From NCBI GenBank assembly GCA_964429655.1, contig CAYSCZ010000008.1, positions 1-64,000 of the forward strand: a stretch of DNA of 64,000 bases, written 5' to 3'. How positions within the stretch are numbered: the first letter of the stretch is position 1; each line of letters opens with the position of its first letter. Origin of the DNA: CAYSCZ01 sp964429655 (lineage in GTDB: Bacteria > Bacteroidota > Bacteroidia > Cytophagales > Cyclobacteriaceae). The translations under genes were made by a program, and so were the position numbers. This document shows positions 56,830-64,000 of the stretch, piece by piece. The notes under the pieces are model-generated. The model had not been told where the DNA came from. It did no database searches and saw only the letters and a program-made list of their open reading frames with translations.

Positions 56830-58383
56830 TTATTTTGGATTCAATATCACAAAAGGAATGATTATCTCCTCCATTGATATGCCACCATGTTGAAAAGTAT
56901 CCCTGTAATAATTAACATAGTAATTAAAATTGTTAGGGTATGCGAAAAACTGATCTTGGGTGGCAAAAGCATAGGAAGTAGATACGTTTACTTTTGGCAA
57001 ATGTAATTTTTCCGGCTTTCTTACTTCAAATACCTGTCCTCCCTCGTACCCCAGGTTCTTACCTTGTTTATACCTTAAATTAGTATTAGTTTTTCTGTCT
57101 CCAATAATTTTAAATGGTTTCTTCACCCTGATAGTACCATGGTCAGTTGTGATAATCACCCTGGATTTTTTTTCTGCCACTTTTTTGAGTATCTCAAAAA
57201 GTGTTGAGTGCTCAAACCATGATTTTGTAATAGAACGATAAGCTCCTTCATCAGGCGCCAGCTCCCTAAACATTTGAAGATCTGTCCTGGCGTGTGAAAG
57301 CATATCCACAAAGTTGAATACCAAGACATTTAAATCATTTATGAAAAGATTATTTAAATTATCATTAACCTGTTTCCCATCGTTACTATGGATAATTTTA
57401 TGATAGCTGAATTTTATGTTCAGGTTATTTTTCTTGAGATTTCTTCTTAGAAACTCTTCTTCATTTGAATTTTTGGGGTGTTCGGAATCTTCTCCAACCC
57501 AAAGATCAGGATATTTTTTTGCCATCTCCGTAGGTAACTCTCCTGAAAATATGGCATTCCGCGCATAAGAAGTGGTTGTAGGAAGAATGGAGTAATAATT
57601 TTCTTCAGTTTCTACATTAAATAGTTCACTAACTTGAGGTTCTAGTATTTTCCATTGATCATATCTCAAATTATCAATAAGGATAAAAAATAATGAGTTA
57701 TCTTTTTTTATTAATGGGAAAACATTTGTCTTAAGCAACTTATGAGATAATAAAGGTTTTTCAATAGCTGGCAGGTTTAACCAATCTTCATAATTTTCAA
57801 TAATAAAATCAGAAAACAACTTATTAGCTTCTATTTTTTGCGACTCCAGGATCTCTCCCATACTTTTTTCTTCGGTATTGTCAATTTCCATGTCCCAATA
57901 GACCAGCTTTTTATACATCTCATTCCAATCATGGAAGTCCATATCATCATGAAATGCCATCGTAATATTTCTGAAATCCTGCTGATAACCAACATTGGTC
58001 TTTTCACTCACCAGACGTTTATTGTCTAAGATTTTTTTAACTGATAGCAATATCTGGTTGGGATTTAATGGCTTTATCAAATAATCGGTAATTTTTCGTC
58101 CGATTGCTTCCTCCATGATGTGCTCTTCCTCGCTTTTAGTGATCATCACAACAGGTAGATTAGGGCTTCTGGATTTTATTTCATTCAGCGTTTGCAAGCC
58201 AGTCATCCCGGGCATGTTTTCATCAAGAAAGACTAGATCAAAATTTTCAGCTTCAATGGTTTCTAGTGCATCAGACCCGCTATTAACGGGTGTCATTTCA
58301 TAACCTTTGTTTTCCAAAAATAAAATATGGGGTTTTAGCAAGTCTATTTCGTCGTCAGCCCATAATATCCTAAATTTCTTCAT
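56830..58383 (-). CDS. porX: PorX-type response regulator with PglZ domain
   Basis: A 517-residue protein. Residues 1-120 are a CheY-like receiver with the phosphorylation site Asp54 (LVFLDENMPG), Thr82 and Lys104. A helical linker (120-205) leads to a PglZ domain of the alkaline phosphatase superfamily, with likely zinc ligands Asp237 (FILIDNLR), Thr270/271 (LPTTTSYAR), the ITTDHGT motif and TFQHGG near the C-terminus. PorX with the histidine kinase PorY controls T9SS genes in Porphyromonas and Flavobacterium and has phosphodiesterase activity on oligonucleotides. The window contains two T9SS cargo genes, so it could control their secretion. No porY gene is adjacent. Confidence 0.93.
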   Translation of the reverse strand: MKKFRILWADDEIDLLKPHILFLENKGYEMTPVNSGSDALETIEAENFDLVFLDENMPGMTGLQTLNEIKSRSPNLPVVMITKSEEEHIMEEAIGRKITDYLIKPLNPNQILLSVKKILDNKRLVSEKTNVGYQQDFRNITMAFHDDMDFHDWNEMYKKLVYWDMEIDNTEEKSMGEILESQKIEANKLFSDFIIENYEDWLNLPAIEKPLLSHKLLKTNVFPLIKKDNSLFFILIDNLRYDQWKILEPQVSELFNVETEENYYSILPTTTSYARNAIFSGELPTEMAKKYPDLWVGEDSEHPKNSNEEEFLRRNLKKNNLNIKFSYHKIIHSNDGKQVNDNLNNLFINDLNVLVFNFVDMLSHARTDLQMFRELAPDEGAYRSITKSWFEHSTLFEILKKVAEKKSRVIITTDHGTIRVKKPFKIIGDRKTNTNLRYKQGKNLGYEGGQVFEVRKPEKLHLPKVNVSTSYAFATQDQFFAYPNNFNYYVNYYRDTFQHGGISMEEIIIPFVILNPK

Positions 58384-58410
58384 TATTGTAATGTTAAATT
58401 ATTGCACAAA

Positions 58411-59655
58411 TTGAACAAGAAAAAAATAATTAATGACCCGGTTCATGGATTCATTTCTGTACATAGTGATTTAATATTTGATATCATTGAACATAAATAT
58501 TACCAGCGGCTCAGGCGAATAAAACAGTTAGGCCTTACAGATTTAGTATATCCTGGGGCTACGCACACACGCTTTCATCATGGATTAGGCGCCATGCACT
58601 TAATGATGGTTGCTCTTGATGTTTTACGAAGCAAAGGCCATGAAATTACGCCTAAAGAATATGAAGCCTCTCTGATAGCAATACTATTGCACGACATCGG
58701 CCATGGACCATTCTCTCATACACTGGAATATGGTTTATTAAACAGTATTAGTCATGAGCAGATGTCTTCAATACTGATACATAAAATGAACGATGAATTC
58801 AATGGCGCTATTGCCCTTGCGATCGAAATATTCGAGCACAAATATTTTAAAAAGTTTTTGAGCCAACTGGTGTCTAGTCAACTAGATGTTGATAGAATGG
58901 ATTATTTGCAAAGAGATTCATATTTCACAGGCGTTTCTGAAGGTGTGATAGGCGCAGAGCGAATATTGAAATTATTGAATGTATATGATAATGAACTGGT
59001 GGTAGAAGAAAAAGGCATCCACAGCATAGAGAATTTCCTTAATGCAAGAAGGCTCATGTACTGGCAGGTCTATTTACATAAAGCGGCAATCAGCGCTGAA
59101 ACTATGATGAATGAAATTATTAGAAGAGTTAAGTTATTAATAAAAAACGCCGGGGCCAGTTTCACCCATTCAAATGGACTAGACCGATTCTTACTAAATG
59201 ATTACAGGACAAGCGATTTTAGAAACAACCCGGAACTTATAAATGATTATTGTGAGCTGGATGATTATGATATCTGGGCAGCTTTAAAAATGTGGGCAAA
59301 CAGTAACGAAAGGATAATTAGCCTACTTAGTAAAATGTTGCTCAATCGTAATCTTTTCAAGATAAAGCTATCCAATAACCCCATCGATAAGGAAGACTAT
59401 AAAGCCATTGTGAAGGAGGTTAAAAACAACTTTCATTTAAGTGATGATGAGGTCAATTTTTTTGTAAAACAGGGGGAGGTGAGCAACGCTGCATATGTTA
59501 TAAAAGAAAAAACAATAAACATTATTAAGAAAGATGAGACCATTGAGGATGTGGCAATAGCCTCAGACTTGCCTAACATTAAAGCACTGGGCAAAATTGT
59601 CCGAAAAAATTATCTATGCTGGCCCAAAAATGTATCTTTGCGGGATTATTATTGA
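58411..59655 (+). CDS. HD-domain hydrolase (dNTPase-like)
   Basis: A protein of 414 residues. No ATG is available in frame at the 5' end; a TTG at 58411 gives the expected MNKKKIINDPVHGFISV, while the TTG at 58402 adds three residues. HD motifs are RFHHGLGAMHLM, LLHDIGHGPFSHTLE and LDVDRMDYLQRD. The family resembles SAMHD1-like and Dgt-like phosphohydrolases acting on nucleotides; the substrate is unproven. It opens the lipid A cluster: lpxD starts five bases after its stop. Divergent from porX with only 27 bases between starts. Confidence 0.88.
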   Translation: MNKKKIINDPVHGFISVHSDLIFDIIEHKYYQRLRRIKQLGLTDLVYPGATHTRFHHGLGAMHLMMVALDVLRSKGHEITPKEYEASLIAILLHDIGHGPFSHTLEYGLLNSISHEQMSSILIHKMNDEFNGAIALAIEIFEHKYFKKFLSQLVSSQLDVDRMDYLQRDSYFTGVSEGVIGAERILKLLNVYDNELVVEEKGIHSIENFLNARRLMYWQVYLHKAAISAETMMNEIIRRVKLLIKNAGASFTHSNGLDRFLLNDYRTSDFRNNPELINDYCELDDYDIWAALKMWANSNERIISLLSKMLLNRNLFKIKLSNNPIDKEDYKAIVKEVKNNFHLSDDEVNFFVKQGEVSNAAYVIKEKTINIIKKDETIEDVAIASDLPNIKALGKIVRKNYLCWPKNVSLRDYY

Positions 59656-59660
59656 TATGA

Positions 59661-60716
59661 ATGGAATTTGACCTAAAAGAAATTGCCAACCTCTTGCAGG
59701 GAAAGATTGAGGGCGAAGAAGATGTCAAGATTAATAACTTAGCTACAATTCAGGAAGCAAATGAAGGTTGTATAACCTTCCTTTCTAATCCAAAATATGA
59801 GCCCTTCATTTATGAGACCAATGCTAGTGCAGTTATAATCGGCAAAGATATTGTTTTAAAAAGGCAGGTCAAACCCAGCCTTGTAAGAGTAGAAGACCCT
59901 TATTTATCTTTTACAGCCCTGTTGCAAGAATATGAAAAATTCCTAAGCTTCAGTAAAGATGGCATTGAAGAGCCATCATTTATTGGTAATGATACAACCT
60001 ACGGAGATAACTTTTACCTTGGTGCTTTTTCATACATAGCTAATAATGTCGTCATTGGCGATAATGTTAAAGTTCACCCCCAGGTATTTATCGGAGAAGG
60101 TTCAAGAATTCATAAAAACACAATAATACACGCAGGTGTAAAAATATATCCTAACACTGAAATCGGTAAAAACTGCATAATACACTCGGGAACTGTGCTA
60201 GGAAGTGATGGCTTTGGTTTTGCCCCTAAATCGGATGGCTCTTACCAAAAAATCCCCCAGGTAGGGAAATTAATTATTGAAGACGACGTGGAAATAGGGG
60301 CTAATACCACCATTGACAGGGCAACTTTTGAAGCAACCATTATCAGAAAAGGTGTTAAAATTGATAATTTAATCCAGATTGCGCACAACGTGGAAGTAGG
60401 AGAAAACACTGTAATGGCGGCTCAAAGTGGCGTGTCTGGATCAGTGAAAATTGGAAAAGAGTGCATCGTAGCCGGACAAGTTGGGATAAGCGGCCATCTT
60501 CAGATAGCGGATAAAGTAAAAATCGGTCCTCAAGCAGGATTAATCAGTAGTATTAAAAAAGAAGGGGCTGAAATTGTTGGTAGTCCTCCAATCGATAAGC
60601 TACAGTATTTTAAATCTTATGCTGTATATCGAAAGCTGCCCGAATTAGTGAACCGCGTAAAAGAACTGGAAGATAAAATTGAAGAATTAGATCCCTCAAA
60701 AGAATCGCATGAATAA
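59661..60716 (+). CDS. lpxD: UDP-3-O-(3-hydroxyacyl)glucosamine N-acyltransferase
   Basis: A 351-residue left-handed beta-helix acyltransferase. N-terminal uridine-binding domain, then hexapeptide repeats (IGDNVKVHPQVFIGEGS, VEIGANTTIDRATF) and the catalytic His242 in IQIAHNVEVGENT. It adds the second 3-hydroxyacyl chain to UDP-glucosamine in lipid A synthesis. The next gene starts within its last eight bases. Confidence 0.95.
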   Translation: MEFDLKEIANLLQGKIEGEEDVKINNLATIQEANEGCITFLSNPKYEPFIYETNASAVIIGKDIVLKRQVKPSLVRVEDPYLSFTALLQEYEKFLSFSKDGIEEPSFIGNDTTYGDNFYLGAFSYIANNVVIGDNVKVHPQVFIGEGSRIHKNTIIHAGVKIYPNTEIGKNCIIHSGTVLGSDGFGFAPKSDGSYQKIPQVGKLIIEDDVEIGANTTIDRATFEATIIRKGVKIDNLIQIAHNVEVGENTVMAAQSGVSGSVKIGKECIVAGQVGISGHLQIADKVKIGPQAGLISSIKKEGAEIVGSPPIDKLQYFKSYAVYRKLPELVNRVKELEDKIEELDPSKESHE

Positions 60717-62103
60717 TTACCAGCATACCATCAAAAAGCCGGTAACTGTTTCAGGTATTGGTCTTCATACGGGCGCCAAAGTTAATATGACATTTAATCC
60801 CGTCAAAGCCAATCATGGAATAGTTTTTCAGAGAACTGATTTGGAAGGTAACCCGAAAGTAGAAGCATTGGTAGATAATGTTGTTGACCTTTCCAGGGGT
60901 ACCAGTATTGGTAAAAATGGGGCTACAATTAATACCGTGGAGCATACACTGGCTGCCTTGGTTGGTTTAGAAATAGACAATGTATTAATTGAAGTGGATG
61001 GCCCGGAGCCACCAATTATGGATGGTAGTTCACAGGGGTTTATTGAGGCACTGGAGCGTGCCGGATTGGAAGAGCAAAGCGCCCTGAGGGATTTTTTCGA
61101 AGTGCCAGAAAGTGTATTTCATCGTGAAAAATCGAGACAAGTTGAGATTGCTGCCCTTCCGCTTGATAATTACAGGGTAACCGTAATGGTTGATTATAAT
61201 TCTCCGGTTTTGGGCTCTCAACATGCCTCATTAAATGATATTAGCGATTTCTCTAAGGATTTTGCATCATCACGAACATTTTGCTTTTTACATGAGGTTG
61301 AAGAGCTTTACAACAATAATCTAATCAAGGGAGGAGATTTAAATAATGCCATTGTCATCGTCGATAAAAAGGTTGATAATGATCACCTCCAAAAGTTGTC
61401 CGAATTACTCAACATCCCCAAGGTAGAAGTTAAAAGTGAAGGAATACTAAACAATGTTGAATTAAGACATAAAAATGAACCTGCCAGACACAAGCTATTA
61501 GATGTCGTTGGTGACCTGGCACTCCTTGGAAAGCCTTTAAAAGCACAGATCCTTGCAGCAAGACCCGGACATGCAGCTAATGTCGCTTTTGTAAAAAAGC
61601 TGAAAAGATTAATGGAGCAATCCACCAAAAAAAAGGAGGTTCACTTTGATCCAAACCACCCCCCCCTTCTTGACATTAACAAGATACAAAAAATCCTTCC
61701 ACACAGATATCCGTTTTTATTGATTGATAAAATACTACATCTTGATGATCAGTTGGTAACGGGTGTTAAAAACATTACCTCAAATGAGTACTTTTTTCAG
61801 GGTCATTTTCCGGGCAATCCGGTTTTCCCGGGTGTAATGCAAGTAGAGGCTATGGCACAAATAGGTGGTATATTAGTTCTTAATACAGTCCCTGATCCTG
61901 AAAATTATTGGACATATTTTTTGGGGATTGACAACTTCAGATTTAGGAAGATGGTCGCACCCGGTGATACTTTATTTATAAAATGCGAGCTTCTTGAACC
62001 AATAAGGCGGGGGATAGCCAAAATGAAGGGTGTTGGGTATGTTGGTTCTAATTTGGTTTGTGATGGAAAAATGATCGCAAGTATTGTAAGAAAAGACCTA
62101 TGA
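60709..62103 (+). CDS. lpxC/fabZ: Bifunctional LpxC deacetylase / FabZ dehydratase
   Basis: A 464-residue fusion typical of Bacteroidota. Residues 1-305 are LpxC, the zinc deacetylase for lipid A, with zinc ligands His79 (VEHTLAAL), His261 and Asp265 (RHKLLDVVGD) and catalytic His288 near RPGHAAN. Residues 320-464 are the FabZ hotdog domain with LPHRYPFLLIDKI, His366 (FFQGHFPGNPVFPGVM) and Glu380. The start overlaps the end of lpxD by eight bases and the stop overlaps lpxA by four, so the three genes are translationally coupled. Confidence 0.96.
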   Translation: MNNYQHTIKKPVTVSGIGLHTGAKVNMTFNPVKANHGIVFQRTDLEGNPKVEALVDNVVDLSRGTSIGKNGATINTVEHTLAALVGLEIDNVLIEVDGPEPPIMDGSSQGFIEALERAGLEEQSALRDFFEVPESVFHREKSRQVEIAALPLDNYRVTVMVDYNSPVLGSQHASLNDISDFSKDFASSRTFCFLHEVEELYNNNLIKGGDLNNAIVIVDKKVDNDHLQKLSELLNIPKVEVKSEGILNNVELRHKNEPARHKLLDVVGDLALLGKPLKAQILAARPGHAANVAFVKKLKRLMEQSTKKKEVHFDPNHPPLLDINKIQKILPHRYPFLLIDKILHLDDQLVTGVKNITSNEYFFQGHFPGNPVFPGVMQVEAMAQIGGILVLNTVPDPENYWTYFLGIDNFRFRKMVAPGDTLFIKCELLEPIRRGIAKMKGVGYVGSNLVCDGKMIASIVRKDL

Positions 62104-62900
62104 TTGATCCCAGACTCGTAAATATACATCCTAAAGCAAAAATTCATGAAAGTGCAGTTATTGAACCTTTCGCTACTGTAGAAGAAGATGTTGAAATAGG
62201 TGAAGGAAGCTGGGTTGGATCAAATGCCGTTATTTTGAGTGGAGCACGTATAGGGAAAAATTGCAGGATATTCCATGGAGCAGTCATTGCAGGGGTACCC
62301 CAGGATTTGAAATTTAATGGAGAGGTTACTACAGCAGAGATTGGTGATAACACAACCATCCGTGAATTTGTAACTATTAGTAGAGGTACGGCTGATAGGG
62401 ATAGAACGGTGATTGGCGAAAATTGTCTTTTAATGGCATATGTACATATTGCCCATGATTGTGTCATTGGTAATAATTGCATTCTTTCAAACCTTGTCCA
62501 ATTAGCAGGACATATAGTAGTTGATGATCATGTTGTTATCGGAGGAACTGCCGCTATCCATCAATTTATCAGGGTAGGAAGCCATAGTATGATAGCAGGT
62601 GGTGCTTTAATTACTAAAGATATTCCCCCTTTTACACTTACAGGTAGAGATTATCCGGTTAGCTATAAAGGAATTAATGCAGTCGGCTTACGAAGAAGAG
62701 GATTCCCTGAAGAAAAAATAAACGAGCTACAAAAAATTTATACTTTCATCTATAAAAGAGGTCTTAATAATTCAACAGCTATTGAGATGATTACAACCAA
62801 TATTGAACCCTCCGCTGAACGTGAATCTATTATTGAATTTATAAGATCATCTGAGAGGGGAATAATGAGAGGCCCTAATAATGGAAGTAATCCTGAATAG
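62100..62900 (+). CDS. lpxA: UDP-N-acetylglucosamine O-acyltransferase
   Basis: A 266-residue left-handed beta-helix protein with hexapeptide repeats and the active-site HIAHDCVIGNN (His119). It transfers a 3-hydroxyacyl chain from ACP to UDP-GlcNAc, the first step of lipid A synthesis. It overlaps the preceding gene by four bases and the following ABC ATPase gene by twenty. Confidence 0.96.
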   Translation: MIDPRLVNIHPKAKIHESAVIEPFATVEEDVEIGEGSWVGSNAVILSGARIGKNCRIFHGAVIAGVPQDLKFNGEVTTAEIGDNTTIREFVTISRGTADRDRTVIGENCLLMAYVHIAHDCVIGNNCILSNLVQLAGHIVVDDHVVIGGTAAIHQFIRVGSHSMIAGGALITKDIPPFTLTGRDYPVSYKGINAVGLRRRGFPEEKINELQKIYTFIYKRGLNNSTAIEMITTNIEPSAERESIIEFIRSSERGIMRGPNNGSNPE

Positions 62901-63492
62901 CATAGCTAAAAAGTATACTTCAAACTGGATTTTAAAAGACTTCTCCTACCATTTTAAGTCAGGTAGTGCCTATGGTATAAAAGGCAGCAATGGTAGTGGA
63001 AAGTCAACATTAATGAAAATAATTTCAGGTGCTGTTACAGCAAACACCGGAACAGTATCTTATAAGAAAGATGATCGGGAAATAGATGATTCAAACTGGT
63101 ATAATCATATCGTATTCGTAGCCCCTTATCTTGAATTAATTGAAGAGTTCTCCATAGTTGAATTCCTGAAGTTCCATTGCAATTTCAGACCATTAGCAAT
63201 AGATTCTATCGAAGATATTATTGAAAGAAATTGGTTAATTAAAAGTAAGTATAAATCAATTCAAGACCTGTCCAGTGGAATGAAACAGCGGTTAAAGTTA
63301 TCACTGGCTTTTTATTTTCAATCTGATGTGATATTGCTTGATGAACCTACAAGTAATTTGGATCAAAAAGGTGTCGACTGGTACCTACAAGAAATGAACA
63401 CTGTAAAAGATAAACTTATTATTGTGGCCTCAAATCAGGAAATCGACTTCTTAGCTGATAGTCATTTTATAGAACTCGGAGACCCCATTTGA
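62881..63492 (+). CDS. ABC transporter ATP-binding protein
   Basis: A 203-residue stand-alone ATPase with Walker A KGSNGSGKSTLM, the Q-loop region (IVFVAPYLELIEEF), signature LSSGMKQRLKLSLA, Walker B VILLDEPTSNLD and a short D-loop. It overlaps the end of lpxA by twenty bases, a strong link to the lipid A operon. No permease gene follows in the window, so its partner is unknown; the small size and text resemble ATPases of heme or lipid exporters. Confidence 0.88.
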   Translation: MEVILNSIAKKYTSNWILKDFSYHFKSGSAYGIKGSNGSGKSTLMKIISGAVTANTGTVSYKKDDREIDDSNWYNHIVFVAPYLELIEEFSIVEFLKFHCNFRPLAIDSIEDIIERNWLIKSKYKSIQDLSSGMKQRLKLSLAFYFQSDVILLDEPTSNLDQKGVDWYLQEMNTVKDKLIIVASNQEIDFLADSHFIELGDPI

Positions 63493-63592
63493 TAACATAA
63501 TTTTAATTTGGCAATTAGGTAAATATTTCAAAAAATTATACTTTTACGAATAAGGAACTCAAAATCTTAAACATAACAACAAATAAAAAGCA

Positions 63593-64000
63593 ATGAACAG
63601 TCTTAAAAATTTATTACTTCTAGTATTAATTGTTTCCTTAGGTGTATTTATTAGCTGCGGTGACGATGATGATGATGACGACGATGACGTGATGGACACC
63701 CCTGCTGATGTATTTACACAGAATTTAACTAGTGGCGCTTTTTCTGTAGCCGGAGGTGGAACTGTAGTTCAACCTGATGGTGTTGATGCAGATTGGTCAT
63801 CTTTCACATTATCTTTTACGGGTAATTCCAATGATGGTGGTACTTACACTGCATCAGGACAGCCTGCCGACGCTGATAATGCTTTTCAGTTGGTATGGCC
63901 AAATTCTGGAACATGGTCTTTTGTAACACCTCCAACGGTTGAGACTACTGGATCGATCACTCGTGATGATGGCGTTCAAATTTCTGTTAATGTAACTGAA
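63593..64000 (+). CDS. Lipoprotein with Asp-rich N-terminus, cut by the window edge
   Basis: An open frame from the ATG at 63593 to the end of the window (136 codons, no stop). The signal peptide ends in a lipobox FISC (Cys22), followed by Gly and a run of nine Asp, a surface-export-like pattern in Bacteroidota lipoproteins. The following part is beta-rich, with Gly/Thr/Ser-rich strands (LTSGAFSVAGGGTVVQ, WSSFTLSFTGNSNDGGTYT). No family is recognised. It starts 100 bases after the ABC ATPase gene and probably has its own promoter. Confidence 0.75.
   Translation, partial: MNSLKNLLLLVLIVSLGVFISCGDDDDDDDDDVMDTPADVFTQNLTSGAFSVAGGGTVVQPDGVDADWSSFTLSFTGNSNDGGTYTASGQPADADNAFQLVWPNSGTWSFVTPPTVETTGSITRDDGVQISVNVTE

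Noticed and set aside
63657..63695. Simple GAT/GAC repeat as a phase-variable tract
   Set aside because: It encodes an Asp run after a lipobox, a common feature of exported lipoproteins; mixed codons make slippage unlikely.

Overview
The window comes from the chromosome of an AT-rich marine/soil-type Bacteroidota, most likely of the order Cytophagales (family not resolved). The evidence is a SusC/SusD pair, type IX secretion (T9SS) sorting domains of both type A and type B, a PorX-type response regulator, the fused lpxC/fabZ gene, a Bacteroidota-type alanine dehydrogenase, and near absence of Shine-Dalgarno sequences. The sequence is a draft scaffold: two runs of exactly 100 N (3639-3738 and 21721-21820) interrupt genes, and both lie in repetitive coding sequence.

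Region 1 (about 0.25-16.9 kb) is an accessory uptake/degradation locus read leftwards: SusC-like receptor, SusD-like lipoprotein, SGNH esterase, SLC13/DASS carboxylate transporter, a lipoprotein with two cysteine-containing lamin-tail-like (LTD) domains, an alpha/beta hydrolase fused to a polytopic membrane domain, and a very large T9SS protein with LTD, SGNH and cadherin-like domains, closed by a terminator at 250-280. A divergent gene encodes a helix-turn-helix protein with one membrane span and a cysteine-containing outer domain, a plausible membrane-bound regulator. There is no recognisable glycoside hydrolase, lyase or sulfatase. Esterases plus a carboxylate transporter instead suggest an ester-linked, carboxylate-rich substrate. 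This is the best candidate for an undescribed system here.

Region 2 (17-22 kb) holds a DUF1501/DUF1800 pair, a chimeric gene joining the front of a DUF1080 hydrolase to the back of a Gfo/Idh/MocA oxidoreductase, about 750 bp without a gene, and a small coiled-coil membrane protein split by a probably spurious gap whose edges share an exact 55-bp sequence.

Region 3 (22-45.7 kb) is mostly core genome: topoisomerase IV (parE, a small exported protein, parC), an AI-2E-type permease, an outer-membrane barrel next to an ammonium transporter, a TerB-ABCG fusion transporter, a YdcF protein, a 50-residue basic protein, hisS, a T9SS type B cargo protein, ybaB, a glycosyltransferase, an OmpA/TPR lipoprotein and pdhB.

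Region 4 (45.7-64 kb) carries ffh, a decayed gene facing a truncated RHS/YD-type protein, fumarylacetoacetase with a flavin reductase, valS, alanine dehydrogenase-tsaE-porX, and the overlapping HD hydrolase-lpxD-lpxC/fabZ-lpxA-ABC ATPase cluster for lipid A. A lipoprotein gene runs off the right edge. No rRNA, tRNA, CRISPR array or intact insertion sequence was seen.
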